This document shows, piece after piece, positions 1 to 11,404 of a DNA stretch of 64,000 nucleotides. The DNA lies in assembly GCA_025677825.1 (NCBI GenBank), contig JAIXMO010000025.1, forward strand, positions 1-64,000, written 5' to 3'. Numbering within the stretch: the first letter of the stretch is position 1; each line of letters begins with the position of its first letter. The DNA comes from Helicostylum pulchrum (Eukaryota; Mucoromycota; Mucoromycetes; Mucorales; Mucoraceae). The notes below the pieces were generated by a model. The model had not been told where the DNA came from. It was given only the letters and a program-made list of their open reading frames with translations, and made no database searches. The position numbers and the translations under genes were made by a program.

Positions 1-219
1 TTCTAACTTCTGGTGCTACCAATTGTCAGAGTTATTTTAATAGATGAGACTTATAGCAATAAATGTATAGTAGTAAAAAGGTGGTCTTTTATTGAGTTTA
101 TATTCTAAAGTAATTTATATCTAATTTGAAGTAGTACACAGCTTATTCAATTTTAACTGTGACAACAGATGTCCAAAAAAAAAGCTTATTTTAACATTTC
201 AATGGATCTCCAAAAAATG

Positions 220-292
220 GGCCGACACCGGGATTTGAACCCGGGATCTCGTGAATCCGAATCACGAAAGTTAACCACTCCTACACATCGGC
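220..292 (-). tRNA. tRNA-Pro (anticodon CGG)
   Basis: A full cloverleaf can be drawn on the minus strand. The acceptor stem is GCCGATG paired with TGTCGGC (two G-U pairs), with discriminator C73. The anticodon stem CGTGA/TCACG closes a 7-nt loop TTCGGAT, so positions 34-36 read CGG, decoding CCG (Pro). The T arm is CCGGG-TTCAAAT-CCCGG, a good internal B box for Pol III. There is no intron. C73 and the T arm resemble eukaryotic tRNA-Pro. The base after the anticodon is A rather than the usual G of tRNA-Pro, and the D stem pairs weakly, so identity is slightly less sure than the tRNA call itself. Confidence 0.85.
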
Positions 293-813
293 CCTGTGAC
301 CGGACCCCGATTTTACTCCTCATTGACTATCTTATAATTAATACAATGGTCACGTGACATTCACGTGTATATCACTCCGAGCACGTGACCTTACGGACAA
401 GGGTAATTGTTTATGCATTTTGCATAATTCTACACACCCGGCCATGTTCATCTCATGAGTTAAGCTTTCACAGGTTTTAAAAACAAATAAAAGCAAATAT
501 ATAAACTACATAGTAAGGTTAGGAATAGGCCGTACCGAACAAGTATTTTTACAAATATCGTTGTCAATAATGATATATAATATACAAAACTTCTTTTATT
601 TTATTTTATTTTTTATAATTATAATACTGATGTATATTTCGGAATTGGTGCACATAATATATTTTTTTTACTTGATTCAATTCATCTTTCCCCCCCCCCC
701 CCCCTAAATAAATATATAAATAAATTTGTCCATATAACTTTAATGTTTTTTATACCATCCGTGTCTCCCTCTATTCTTTGATGATCTTTGGTAACGAGCT
801 AAGTATATCGCGC
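293..813. other. Intergenic, AT-rich, one poly-C run
   Basis: Apart from the E-box cluster, I see no coding signal here. A run of about 15 C lies near 691-705, inside otherwise AT-rich sequence. The stretch has no recognisable RNA gene. Confidence 0.5.
351..387. promoter_or_regulatory. Cluster of three CACGTG E-boxes
   Basis: Perfect CACGTG hexamers lie at 351-356, 362-367 and 382-387. The outer two sit in extended contexts (GTCACGTGAC and GCACGTGACC), which are typical high-affinity sites for USF/Cbf1/Tye7-type bHLH proteins. The cluster is about 60 bp upstream of the tRNA gene on its minus-strand 5' side. No protein gene is evident within several hundred bases, so the target is unknown. 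Confidence 0.5.
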
Positions 814-1110
814 TCACCGATGTCTTTGTTTATACTTAGGCTGGTCTTTAAACTTACTGACTGCGCAGGGCAAAGCATATTTTCCGTATTCTCTACGATA
901 CATTTCTTTGGACCATACTATTAATCGAATATAAACATCCGGCGGGTCGCTGAATCTATCAATTATCGCCAATTGTTCTCTAAAAGTATTCACGTTTTAT
1001 TCATACGCTTTCTCTTGACTGATTTCTTCACGAGTATTTATAAAAGACATTATACTTATACGATCGGATAACTGTTTATATTCTTCTGATGTTAATGTAC
1101 TAAAATCCAT
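814..1110 (-). pseudogene. Short coding relic with an in-frame stop
   Basis: On the minus strand an ORF starts at MDFSTLTSEEYKQLSDR (1110) and runs to a TAA at 997-999. The same frame then stays open for about 60 further codons, to a TGA at 814-816. That part contains protein-like sequence such as IIDRFSDPPDVYIRLI and KEMYRREYGKYALP. Codon use and composition look coding on both sides of the stop. I do not recognise the family. A 27-nt GTATGA...TTTTAG segment spans the stop and could in theory be spliced, but that is shorter than normal fungal introns, so a broken gene is more likely. Confidence 0.4.
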
Positions 1111-2191
1111 TCGGTTGTTATATGAAAAGAAGAAGCAGAAACATAAAGAAAATAAACGAAGAGAGTCCACCCTTCTTTTATATGACACCGATGAAATTAA
1201 TAACTCGATTAGATACACTTTTTCTCTTTTAATCAACTCGATATTTTATGCAAAAACAAAACTGTATACCTCATAACTATTACACTGTTGATACATATTC
1301 CAAGCTCGAGTAAATTATTGATCACTATTTATCATTTGCATTTTGTTCTGAAGAATAACGTTTCCTCTTTTAAAACAGCATTCCTTTTTTTATAGATATA
1401 TTTATTAGATGCTATAATAAATACTTTAGTAAGCATTCTTAACTATATTAATTTTCAGATACCTGACAAAAAAATTATTCTAACAAGTCAAACTAAGCGT
1501 AACGGCTTAACGTTTATTCTTTTACAGGAACCACATTTTTTTATTACACCCCCAGACATCGCATTTAATCTATTGTGTATGAAAGTGGTGTATGTTTGTA
1601 TTCTTTTCGCACTAACAAAAAGCTTGTGTGATATAATGTTTATTATTTTGAATGACAAAGCAAAAAAACACCGTCTGGAAACTAAAAAAGAGAATATGAT
1701 GCCACTCAATGTCTTTTTCCTTACGGAGATAGAATCAATTTTTTTTGCATTACATAAAAACTCTACGGCCAAAATATTTTCTGCCCTACACTCAAAACAA
1801 AAGACTGAGCTCTTATTTGTTGTGAAGCATTAAAAAGCAAGAGAGGTTTCATTTTTTGGGATGCAGAGTTTAAGGTTACATCATTGATAAGAGATTACTT
1901 GTACAACGTTGAATGATAATTATTCATGATAAAACTAACCAATCAGCACCCTTAACAGTTTTTAATTTTCTCACGAATGAAAAATATTTTTGTATGGAAC
2001 CGTTTTTATTTTGAAGTTGATATTAGCCGTGAAAAAAGTCATAATTCCCTGACCCTATCCATTTTTTTCTTGCTGGTTAGTTTGAAGGACCTTTCCATAT
2101 AACAAATAAACTCATATAAATCCAATCATAACCCTAATATAGATGATGAATATTAATATTTAATTCACAACTATGTATTACTTATACTTAC
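1111..2191. other. Intergenic, no supported gene
   Basis: AT-rich sequence with small overlapping ORFs at about 1490-1830 on both strands, none with protein-like composition or splice structure. I see nothing else I can support. Confidence 0.4.
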
Positions 2192-2774
2192 GCGAAGAGC
2201 TGATAATCCTCTTATTAAACCTTGTGCTCTTTTGGATCTGATACGATTCTTTGTGGTTGAGTATTTAAAGGAAATACCTCGAGTGCACTTCATCTCGCCC
2301 AGCTTTTGAACGTCTTCGTATACATCTATTCCAGGTTCTGTTACCTATTACAAATATATCCTTAGTAATACTGACTAGGTAATAGATTAATGAAGGTAAT
2401 TTACCTTTCAATAATATTAAGGAAATCTTTATTTTCCATCGTGCTCTTAATGATACATGCCTTTTTTGTCAGATCTTCTAAAGTCTTTTCGTGATTTGCT
2501 GTTGGGAGATTGTCCAACTGAGAACCAGATGTGATATCAGACAGATCTATTATTCTATTCAATCCGCAGCTATAGAAAATATAATAAATAAAAATCATCC
2601 AGTATAAGCATGAATAGGTCTATCTTACGTTTTGAAGTAATTTTTTTTCTCCGCATCGAAAGTATCTAGTAATCTAGCATCGTTCCCGATTTTAGTTCCC
2701 AAAGACTCATTAAGACCGTCAACGAAAACACAATCGTATTCTTTTTGGGTATAATCAAACCGACGGAGTATCTG
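2192..2774 (-). pseudogene. Chain of three exon-like segments, gene of unknown family
   Basis: Three minus-strand segments look like exons joined by canonical introns of about 60 nt. The first (2774-2629) contains RRFDYTQKEYDCVFVDGL and ends at GTAAGA. The second (2569-2405) contains RIIDLSDITSGSQLDN and ends at GTAAAT. The third (2344-2192) contains EDVQKLGEMKCTRGIS and ends at GTAAGT. The first junction keeps the frame. The second meets a stop in the natural frame, so the gene appears broken. Upstream it runs directly into the inverted-repeat element at 2826. I do not recognise the protein; it may be a transposon-derived or lineage-specific gene. Confidence 0.4.
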
Positions 2775-2825
2775 TTAGCTTTTATTGCTTTGGCAAATTT
2801 TACGATGCTTTGGTATCTTTTTTAA

Positions 2826-3269
2826 GGAATTCTTGGTACACGTTCTATTTACACGTTTAGAAAGAAAGTGGGACGTATTACTTTTTACTTACTTTTATAA
2901 AGTGTCATAAAAAAGGTAGTCTGAAATCTATACGCTATCACAGTCGGGTGGACCACATTTGAACGTTTTGTAGCAGGCGCTCTTTTGAATGGCGGTTGCT
3001 TTAATAAGAACAGTATCATTTTGTATGAACATAAAAGAGAAATGTATAAAAGAAAGAAAAGTGATTTATTTTTTTTAAAAAAAAGATAAAATAAATAATT
3101 ATTGGATTGATAAAATAGCGGGTCCATTTGCTCATGCGATCTATTAATCATTTTTATTTAGGTACACGTCTACAAACTTGTTGTTACAACTTATTTCACA
3201 AACCAAAAAGTTTCATGCGTCACACATTTTTTGTCTGAACGTGTAAATAGAAAGAGTACCAAGAATTCC
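2826..3269. mobile_element. 444-bp non-autonomous element with 35-bp terminal inverted repeats
   Basis: The left end (2826-2860) begins GGAATTCTTGGTAC and the right end (3235-3269) is its reverse complement, matching at about 32 of 35 positions. The interior has no intact transposase. Its central part (about 2960-3150) resembles 50.57-50.92 kb in this window, including the motif TTGATAAAATAG followed by GATCTATT. In both copies the minus strand encodes a similar start with the core QxDTVLxKA. This looks like a MITE-like element or a relic that has trapped a promoter plus 5' coding piece. No clear target-site duplication was found. Confidence 0.5.
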
Positions 3270-3782
3270 CTTTTGTAAAAAAAAAGACCCCTTCCATATA
3301 TGGTGTATTAGATTCCCGCAACTTTTAGCCGTTTAAAATGTGGGGAAAAAAGAAAAAAGCGGGGTAAGTACATCAGATTTCAAATTTTTTTTTTTGATCT
3401 CCAAAACGAATAAGCGAAAAGAAGCTATCTCCCAACCTAAAAAAGGTGATAGATATTACAGATAAAAAGTATAACAGAATTGAACGAATAGCGAAGGTAT
3501 TATTTTATTTTATTTTAATTAAACAAAAGTAATAAGAAATAAGAAAAAATAATGGATACATTTTCATCAAGAAAATAGTACCACTTTTTTTTTACTCTAT
3601 CTTACTACTTTTCAAAAAGTGTACATGAAATATGTATGGTTTTTTTTTCTAATTTTTTTTTTCTTCATTTTAGGGGGAGGATGATAAAGTTTCGTGTCAG
3701 ATTCAATGATATATACTATACAATTTTTGTTGTGAGGGGGGAATGGTGAAAAAAAGTTTGAAAATTATGTAGAGAACAAGAT
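3270..3782. other. 3' flank of isocitrate lyase
   Basis: AT-rich sequence downstream of the isocitrate lyase stop codon, with several poly-T and poly-A runs. It presumably holds the 3' UTR and polyadenylation region. No further gene is seen. Confidence 0.45.
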
Positions 3783-5522
3783 TTAAGCCTTGAATTGGTC
3801 TTCGGTAACACCCTTACCCATAGCAGCAGTGGCAGCGACACCACCAGTAACAACCTTGATAAGTTCATCAACATAGTTGGCACCAGACCACTTTTGATGT
3901 TGGAGAACATCAACACCGAACTCACGTTCCTTACGTTGAACTTCATTAACATAACCAAGCATACCGTGATCCTTGTAAGCCTTGGCAAACTTAGCAGAAG
4001 CTAAAGCATTGGCGTGAAGACCACCCAAGGTAATGAATTGCCAGGCGAAACCGAGCTTACCTAAATCGCCAATATAAGACTTCATGGCAACATCGTTCAA
4101 ACCAGCAGCATCCCTAATTAATAAATTAGTCAAACCGTTCCATCACAAAAAATAATAATAAAAAAACTTACCAGTTGAAAGAGGGAGACAAGTTGTAACA
4201 CAACAAAGAGTTGGGGTGAACAGCCAAGACACCCTTGGAGAATTGAGCAGCTTGAGAGAGGATAGGCTTCTTAGTTTCCATCCACAACATATCAGCGTAA
4301 GGAGCATAAGCAATAGCACGAGAAGTAGCGGCTTCAGTTCCACCTTCATAACGGTAAAGACCTTCACGGACACGAGGAAGATCCCAATCCCAGAAGATCT
4401 CAACACCATATTCGCTCTTGGCAATAGCGCGAGCTTGAAGGTTAGACTTGTAGTGGATCTTTTCAAGGAAAGAGTTGGCAGCATCAGCCTTACCAGCCTT
4501 GATAAGTTCATCAGCAACGGCAGTACCGAAACGCTTAAGACCAGCCTTGGCAATCCATTCATCTTCAACAGCTTGAAGAGCAGCACCGTTCTTACCAGCA
4601 GCTTCGGCTTCGCTCATAAGAGTAGCTAAAGCAACAGCGTTAGGGTTGGTGGTACCAACAATGAATTCGTGATCACGGGGATCAATGTTGGAGGTTAAAA
4701 GGGTAGCGGCTTCAGCATCAGAACGAGCAACAATCAAGTTCTCAACGGCCATGATATCGTATTGGACACGGATAGCGACCAAACGGTTAATGTGTTCTCC
4801 AATAGGAACTAAGACCTTACCAGCCATGTGGCCACACTTCTTGGTAGAAGGAGATTGATCTTCAACTGTTTTTTTAAAAAAGAAATTAAGTATTTCCATA
4901 AACGATGATTTTTAATTCTTTTTTTTTAAAATAACTTACCATGCATACCGGCAGCACCACGTTCAACGAACATCTTGGCGAGTTTCATGACAGCAGTAAT
5001 GCCACCATGACCAGTATCACCATCGGCAATAATAGGTCTCAAGTAATCAATAGCAGGAGTAGCAGCACGCTCTTGAGGAGTCATGGAGAGACGAGCTTCA
5101 CGTTGCTTACGATCATGGAAAAGTTGAGCAAAGAAAAGATGTTCAACCTTGTTGGGGACAGTATCCATAGGGTAATCAGCAAGATCAGGTCCAGGTTCGT
5201 TAGAGGAAGAAGCAGTAGAAGAACATTGCCATCCGGAGACATAGACGGTTTCAAGGTGAGGGGCCATTTGAGTTACTTGGACGGGATCAAGAGCACCAAA
5301 GGTATGAGTAGTGGTACCGTTAGCCTTGTGTCCTTGCAAGATCTTCCAGACCTTCTTGGCTTGAACGTCAGAACGGTAGCTAATAGGGAAATAACCACGC
5401 TTGGAAACAATAGCCTCGGCAGTATAAGGACGCTTGGCGTTAGCGAAACGAGGAGAAGACCACCATTGCTTTACTTTCTCAACTTCTTGTTGGAAGAGTT
5501 GTTGTTCATAGTCGACAGTCAT
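3783..5522 (-). CDS. icl1: Isocitrate lyase
   Basis: The product cleaves isocitrate to glyoxylate and succinate, the first dedicated step of the glyoxylate cycle, which fungi need for growth on acetate and fatty acids. Three exons (5522-4940, 4865-4172, 4113-3783) with GTAAGT donors give 535 aa, normal for fungal enzymes. The catalytic-loop motif KKCGH is intact just after the first intron. Other family signatures are GDTGHGG (metal/substrate region), [11 protein letters not shown] and the conserved tail TEDQFKA. The start [20 protein letters not shown] matches the usual N-terminus and is the first ATG. No clear C-terminal SKL-type peroxisomal signal is present. The gene is expected to be glucose-repressed and acetate-induced from family knowledge; the promoter was not decoded. 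Confidence 0.97.
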
Positions 5523-5926
5523 TTTTAGGATGATATTTTTTTTTGAAAAAAAGGTAAAGAAAAAGAGTAAAAAAAAAAGTCAGATTTTATTACTTCCTTT
5601 TATAAGCAAAAACATTAAAGTTTTTCATATGGACCAAAGACAGCAAAGGAGGAGAAACTCGGAGACACAATTACTGCTTACCATGAGAAAACAAGTTGAA
5701 CGTCGCATGTGATTTTAGTTTAAAGACCGAATAGAATAGTGTATCAACAATATTTTTTTTCCCCACGTGAAATGCAATGGGGGGAAGTATCGTCACTGCT
5801 AATAATGTATCCGGGGTCTCCGCTTATTTGAATATGCCATTTGTCAGCCTTTACTTTTTTTTTGTAATCTTATCTTTTTTTTATTTTATTTTAATACAGA
5901 AAGATCTTTTTTATATGTACACACAA
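5523..5926. other. Promoter region of isocitrate lyase
   Basis: This 404-bp gap separates the 3' end of the presequence protease from the start of isocitrate lyase; both are on the minus strand. It includes a CACGTG at about 5764 and long T runs. No extra gene is supported. Confidence 0.45.
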
Positions 5927-8900
5927 CTACTCTTTAACTGCTTCTCCCCATTGATTAATATGCCAGCCGTTTTCGGCGGCAATACGATCAGTGGCTTCTC
6001 CTAATAATGCAGTAGAAGATCTATTTTCTTTAACAGCTTGATCGAGATATTCTTGGGCTACACGCTTGATGTCATCTTGAGTCACTTTTAAAAGTGCTTC
6101 ACGGCGCCTAATTAAATATGTATAGATGAGTAAAATAAAATAAAATAGATCTATTATTTACTATTACTTACATTTGTCTCATTTCATGAGATACACCGTT
6201 AACAAATTGAAGCATACCTTCTTCAGATACACTTTGAGGCGCATCAACACCTTGGAAAATGGATAATTTTGATTCAATAATCTCTTGATCAGTAAACTTA
6301 CGCTTTTGAACCCAATCAACCGAGTTGGTAAAAGTATCTAAAGTTTCAAGCGTACGAGGATCTCTATAAGAATAGAATGAAAACAATCCGTTTAATCCAC
6401 CGTAACGAGCTCCGCCACCGTAAGCGCCATTCTTTTCTCTGATTTCTCGGTGAAGATAATGATTGGTCATAAGAGAAGATAAGACTTGAAGACTAGCTCC
6501 ATCAGCATGAGTATATGGTACACCACGAAGTACTTGGGCAGAGAAATTTACTTGGAAAGGCAAAGGGAAAAATGATTTCTTGTATTCAGGTACAAAAGGG
6601 TTCTACAATGAGAAATATATGTGAGTTTTTTGTTTTTTCTGTAAAATTTCCTAAAACAAGAAAAACTTACGGAATTAATGGAGATAGTTTTACCCTCAGT
6701 TGGTAAACCTTGAATAAATTTAACTAAAGACTTTGTGTTGCTTTCAACAGCATCTTCACCTGAAGTGATGGCAATACGAAGAGAGGATTGAGTTAAAACA
6801 GCAGAGGAAATTTGCTTTAATTTTTCAACAACGTCAGAAATATCTTGTTGTGCAGCCAAGCGACTCATAAAGTTAACTTGGGTCATACCGCCCATTAGTT
6901 CTGCATTATGCATGCCAGGTGTTAAAGTGGATCCTGCAAAAGTGCGTGCAAAAACATGTCCAGAATCGGCAATTGAATTGACCATGGATGATGCATTCTA
7001 AAATGATACACACATAAATATATACAATAGTCGTGAGTTTTTTTTTTTTTTTTTTTACTTACTCCATTAATCAAAGTCTTTAGCTTTTCAACATCATCGA
7101 AGTTAGTCTCATGAATTAACTTTGCTAAAATGGTATACATCTTATCAATGTTACGATCTAAACAGTTACCAACAAGTGCAATTCCTTCTTCAATATGATC
7201 AATATCAGAATGGTTGGTTGATAAAGTAGTAGTGGCACGAAGACCACCAGTATAAAGACGAATCTCTTCATCGATTTCGGCCATAGATTGTTGACGTGTA
7301 CCTAAAGATAATAAGGCGTCACAGAACAATGGTAAATACATTTTCAAATCGTCAGGAAGAGAAGGTAAAGAACTAATGGCTCTAAAGTAAGTAAGACCAT
7401 TGGTAGAAGTAGTTCTCCATTGAACAGGAGTGTTACAAAGACCAGTGTGTTCCAGAACAGTGTGCTTAGCCTTAAGTGCAATATCACTTAATTGGAGAGA
7501 AGGAAGACATGACAAATCTTCTTGCTTGTCTTGTGATGCCAACAGATCCTTACCATCCTTGGCAATCTCTGATTTATCTTGTTCAGTCAAATTTTCGACC
7601 TTATTAGCTAATCTAGTTTGTTCTTCAGTAATCAAATCAGCTGTATATTTTTCATCGGGTCTCATTGTGAATGATAACGTATGAGGGTTGTTTAGCAAGT
7701 ATTTATCGATACGGCTTTCAAAGAAGTTACCGCTTTGTAACTCAGTTTTAAGGCGATCAAGGTTCTGCATAACAAACAAATTAAAAAAAAAAACTCTTAT
7801 AATTTACTGCTTTTAGTCTCTTACCTTATTAATCTCTAAGAGATCAACGGGATCAACACCGTTAAACCAACCAGATGTAACACCGTGCATAATAGTAAGA
7901 CCAAAGTCAGCAGTTTTCTATATATGTACATATATTAAGTAAGAATCTTTTTGTGTGTGTAATTCATTTTTCTTAAAAAAGGAAAAACTTACGTGTTTTT
8001 GACCAAGTTCCATTTGATGAATAGCAGCTTCAATACGCTTGGGATCAAATCCTTCTTGCTTTACTTGTTCAATTACTGTTTTAATTGTCTCTCTCACCTT
8101 TTCAGCATCTGAATCCTTAACACCTTGTAAACCAATAGACATGGAACTAGTACTACACACATCCAAAAAAATTGTTGGCTTATACTGATAAACTATGTTT
8201 TACTTTGTAAAATAATTACCTTGTACTGTTATCATATCCAGTGTTTGAAGAGAATTCGGAACCAAGGTTGGTATCAATCAAAGCCTTATACATGGGAGAG
8301 GCATGGCCATCTAACAAAAGGTATGATAATAAACGCATAGAGAAAGTTTCGAATGTATCCTATAATATAAATTAGTTTTTACTCATTCTCGTCACTGGTA
8401 AAAAAAAAAGACTTACAGAGGATTCATTGGTAAGGTATGACAATGAAAGCTTAGTTTGTCTATCTGCAGGGCTCACTATAAACAAATCAGCATGAGATTC
8501 ATTGCTACAGTAATATATCGCTTCTTTAAATACTTACTGGGATCCAATGCACAAGAGGATTCAACACTCTTGGGCCCAGTCCAAGGAATGGCAACCTTGT
8601 TCACAAATGGTACCTCTGACTTTTGATATCCCTTGAGACGTTCTCCGATAGCAGCCAAATGGTTCTCCAAAGGAAAGTTACCTGTTTTTTTAACTTTTGT
8701 AAGCTACTCCCCTAATACTAGCTTATATATTTACTTACCGTATGTGTAGAAACGGGCATTACTAGGATGATAGTGCTCCTTGTGAAAGTTAAGTAATTGT
8801 TCGTGTGTCAAATCGGTAATATATTTTGGATCTCCACCACTGGAATTTTCGTAAGTTGTTCCTGGGAACATGGCTTGTTGCATACGACAATAGTACAAAT

Positions 8901-9854
8901 AGTTTGCATCAGACTAATACGATGGATTAATAATCTCTCTCTCTATCTATCTTAATTTTATACTTACAGTTTGACCCTTCATTTCGTTATAAACAACACC
9001 CTTGAATTGAATTGGTGTAGAAACATCTATTTTAAAAAACCAAAATAAATAAATATACCATTCCCTCTTCTCCTTTTTCGTAATTATTTTACCAGTAGGT
9101 ACTTCATGCTCTAAACGCCATCCCTCTTGCTTAAAATCAAGTCTATCCAACTTTGGGTGAAAAGCAGCATCCATATAAACGTCTCTGAGGTTGGCATAAT
9201 CGACGGGATTTGTTGTAGCAAAAGGATAAATTGTATAATCGCTTGCTACACATAACGTATGAGTATACAATCCCAAATTACCTCTCTATCTCACTTACCT
9301 GTAAAAGCATTCATAAAGGTAGCTAAACTACGATTCAACATTTTGAAAAAGGGGTCTCTAACTGGATATTTCTCACTTCCACATAAAGTTGTATGCTCCT
9401 ACACACAAAAATAAAAATTAGACGGCAAATTCCTGTCACTAAAATAATATAGTATGTTCTTACCAAAATATGAGGTACACCAGTATCGTTACTGACTGGT
9501 GTATGGAATCCAACGGCAAATACGTTATTGGAATCTTCTCTGTCAATATGTAAATGCTGAGCACCAGTTGCTTCATGTTGTAAAGTAATAGCAGTCAATT
9601 CAAGTTCGGGCACTTTTCGAACCTACAGTAATACTTAATATCCTTTTTCAAAAAAAAAAGAAAAAAAAATACTTTACTTGTTGAACTTTATAACCTTGCA
9701 ACTTCTGACCGGGGGCCAAAATAGCTATAATATTATGTTTTAAGTAAAGGTCGATCGGTATATGCATGCTTTATGATGAAGTTATACCTTTGGAACTGTA
9801 GTTACGAGCTCCTTTACGCAAAATACGTGAAGCAAGTCCAAGCTGTGTAGACAT
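5927..9854 (-). CDS. cym1: Mitochondrial presequence protease (Cym1/PreP, M16C)
   Basis: This is a zinc metalloprotease of the mitochondrial matrix that degrades cleaved targeting peptides. Sixteen exons give 998 aa, the expected size. The N-terminus [20 protein letters not shown] is rich in Arg, Ser and Leu with no acidic residues, a good mitochondrial presequence. The inverted zinc motif HxxEH appears as [12 protein letters not shown] across the exon 3/4 junction, followed by [20 protein letters not shown]. The C-terminal half has [15 protein letters not shown], the conserved R/Y patch of the M16C family. Introns are 50-90 nt and frames close through every junction. It is the most intron-dense gene in the window, transcribed in the same direction as isocitrate lyase, which it precedes. 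Confidence 0.95.
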
Positions 9855-10196
9855 GATACAATAATTCGTTTCTGGGATAAAACAAAAATAGAGAAAAAGG
9901 AAAAAGAACTAGCGGCAGAAAATAAAATAAGTAGTCTGCGAAATAAGGTCTAAAATGCCCTAAAAATATGGTGTCCCATTTTTTTTTTTTTGGCTGTGTA
10001 TCAAACATTCTTTTTTTTATATGAAGTCCACTGCCAAAACAAGAGAGCATTGCTCAATTAGTATGCATTATCCACGATAAGATAAAATACCCTTTGAGAT
10101 TCTCGTACTTATTCATAATACTCAACGTATCATTAATAAATATGAGACGATATTTTAATCTGCAGTTTATTTCGAACTTGAAGCTAATTTTATCTT
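9855..10196. other. Upstream region of the presequence protease
   Basis: AT-rich promoter side of the protease gene. No further coding signal is evident until the relic that begins near 10.2 kb. Confidence 0.4.
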
Positions 10197-10803
10197 CTAG
10201 TTTAAAACAGAAGATCCAAGATCGTATCTTCTGTCGCCTACGGACTTCACAGTTCTACATTTCTTATCAGCAGAGACATTCTTTCTTTCAGCTGGACATA
10301 ACCCGCCCAATAAGTTTTCGGGATTGTAACCTAAGCTTTCTTCTTATTCTTATTCTTCGTGTAAAAGAATTGCCTAAGCGTATTCCTAGCTTAAAAATTC
10401 ATTAGTAGATTGATCGGAGCAGCTTTTCAAATATTGACTTACCTTCACCATCTTTTAAAATAACGTACTCGTTACAAGAAGTTTCGAAGAAACATATAAT
10501 TTTTCATAACGTCTCCGTCATTTTTATAAATCCATTATCAGTACCAGAGAACGTCATTTCTTCGCTTGAACTGAGTACCCTATTTTTTTATTTTTTTAAA
10601 AAAGACTTCTATCTTTTAGTGATACTGTTTTCTTGTATGAGAAAATACGCTTGGGATATGTTGCCTTTCATATCTTGAACTCGATTATAAATCACAGACT
10701 TTTGTCTTTCGGACCCTACCTTTGCTATCGCGTATTCGGGGAGGCTACGACACGTTTCTATTTGATGTCTCAACCCTCCTTGCAGGAATCCGATATACCG
10801 AGG
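10197..10803 (-). pseudogene. Multi-exon coding relic of unknown family
   Basis: Three minus-strand segments look like exons. The first (about 10803-10615) contains GFLQGGLRHQIETCRSLPEY. The second (about 10580-10438) contains SSEEMTFSGTDNGFIKMTET, then an in-frame TGA, then ETSCNEYVILKDGE, and ends at GTAAGT. The last (to the TAG at 10197) contains CPAERKNVSADKKCRTVKSV. A TACTAAT branch-point-like motif and AG acceptor lie between the last two. The internal stop suggests a dead copy. The GTDNG segment recalls uncharacterised, possibly transposon-encoded Mucorales proteins, but that is only an impression. The plus-strand ORFs here are shadows. Confidence 0.4.
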
Positions 10804-11404
10804 TCAAGAGACGGTATAAACACCGCTGGATATGAAATATAAATAAAGGAGAAAGATACGCGTACCAGGTTTTCGTATCAGGTTTTTTATCATAAAAATT
10901 ATTAGTAACTTCGGACTAAATGATACTTTTAAAATAAAATTTGACATTGTATCAAGTGATTTCTTGTTCATCAGAAAGTTACTCTAAAAATACATTAGTG
11001 GTTCCAGACCAGTATTATATCTTTAATAGTTGTGTAATATGAAATAATGAAGATACTAGGCACTTTCATAGTAGGCGGTCGACCACAAAGTGACCAAAAG
11101 AGAAGCATGAATAATGACGAAATTCTTTCGTGTTTATATTGTAGTTTATCTCTTTTAAAATATAAACACCAACTTCGCTAAGTAAGGTCTAAGTTTCATA
11201 TGCCTTGTACCTATTACCTCTGTCGCGCCTCTGGGCCATTAAAAAAGAGTCGCCCTTGTCTTCCTGTCACAATATTTACTCTTTCTGGGCATAGCCGAGG
11301 TCGAAACGCGATAGCAGCTTTATTTCACAGTGTTGGACGTCTAGTATTACAACATGGAATTGAGTCCCGGCTCCAAAAATAAAATAAAAAAATAGCTGTA
11401 ACAA
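10804..11404. other. Intergenic with an unassigned ORF-like patch
   Basis: The stretch 11200-11382 is less AT-rich than its surroundings and open in at least one frame on each strand (plus: ASGPLKKSRPCLPVTIFTLS). It may be a fragment of a retroelement, but I could not place it. The rest is AT-rich without recognisable content. Confidence 0.3.

Noticed and set aside
4941..5528. Long plus-strand ORF opposite isocitrate lyase exon 1 (195 codons)
   Set aside because: It is a shadow of the strongly codon-biased isocitrate lyase gene; its protein has no sensible composition.
9814..10050. 78-codon minus-strand ORF overlapping the protease start
   Set aside because: It is in another frame over the leader and presequence region, is mostly poly-Phe/Lys type sequence and has no independent support.
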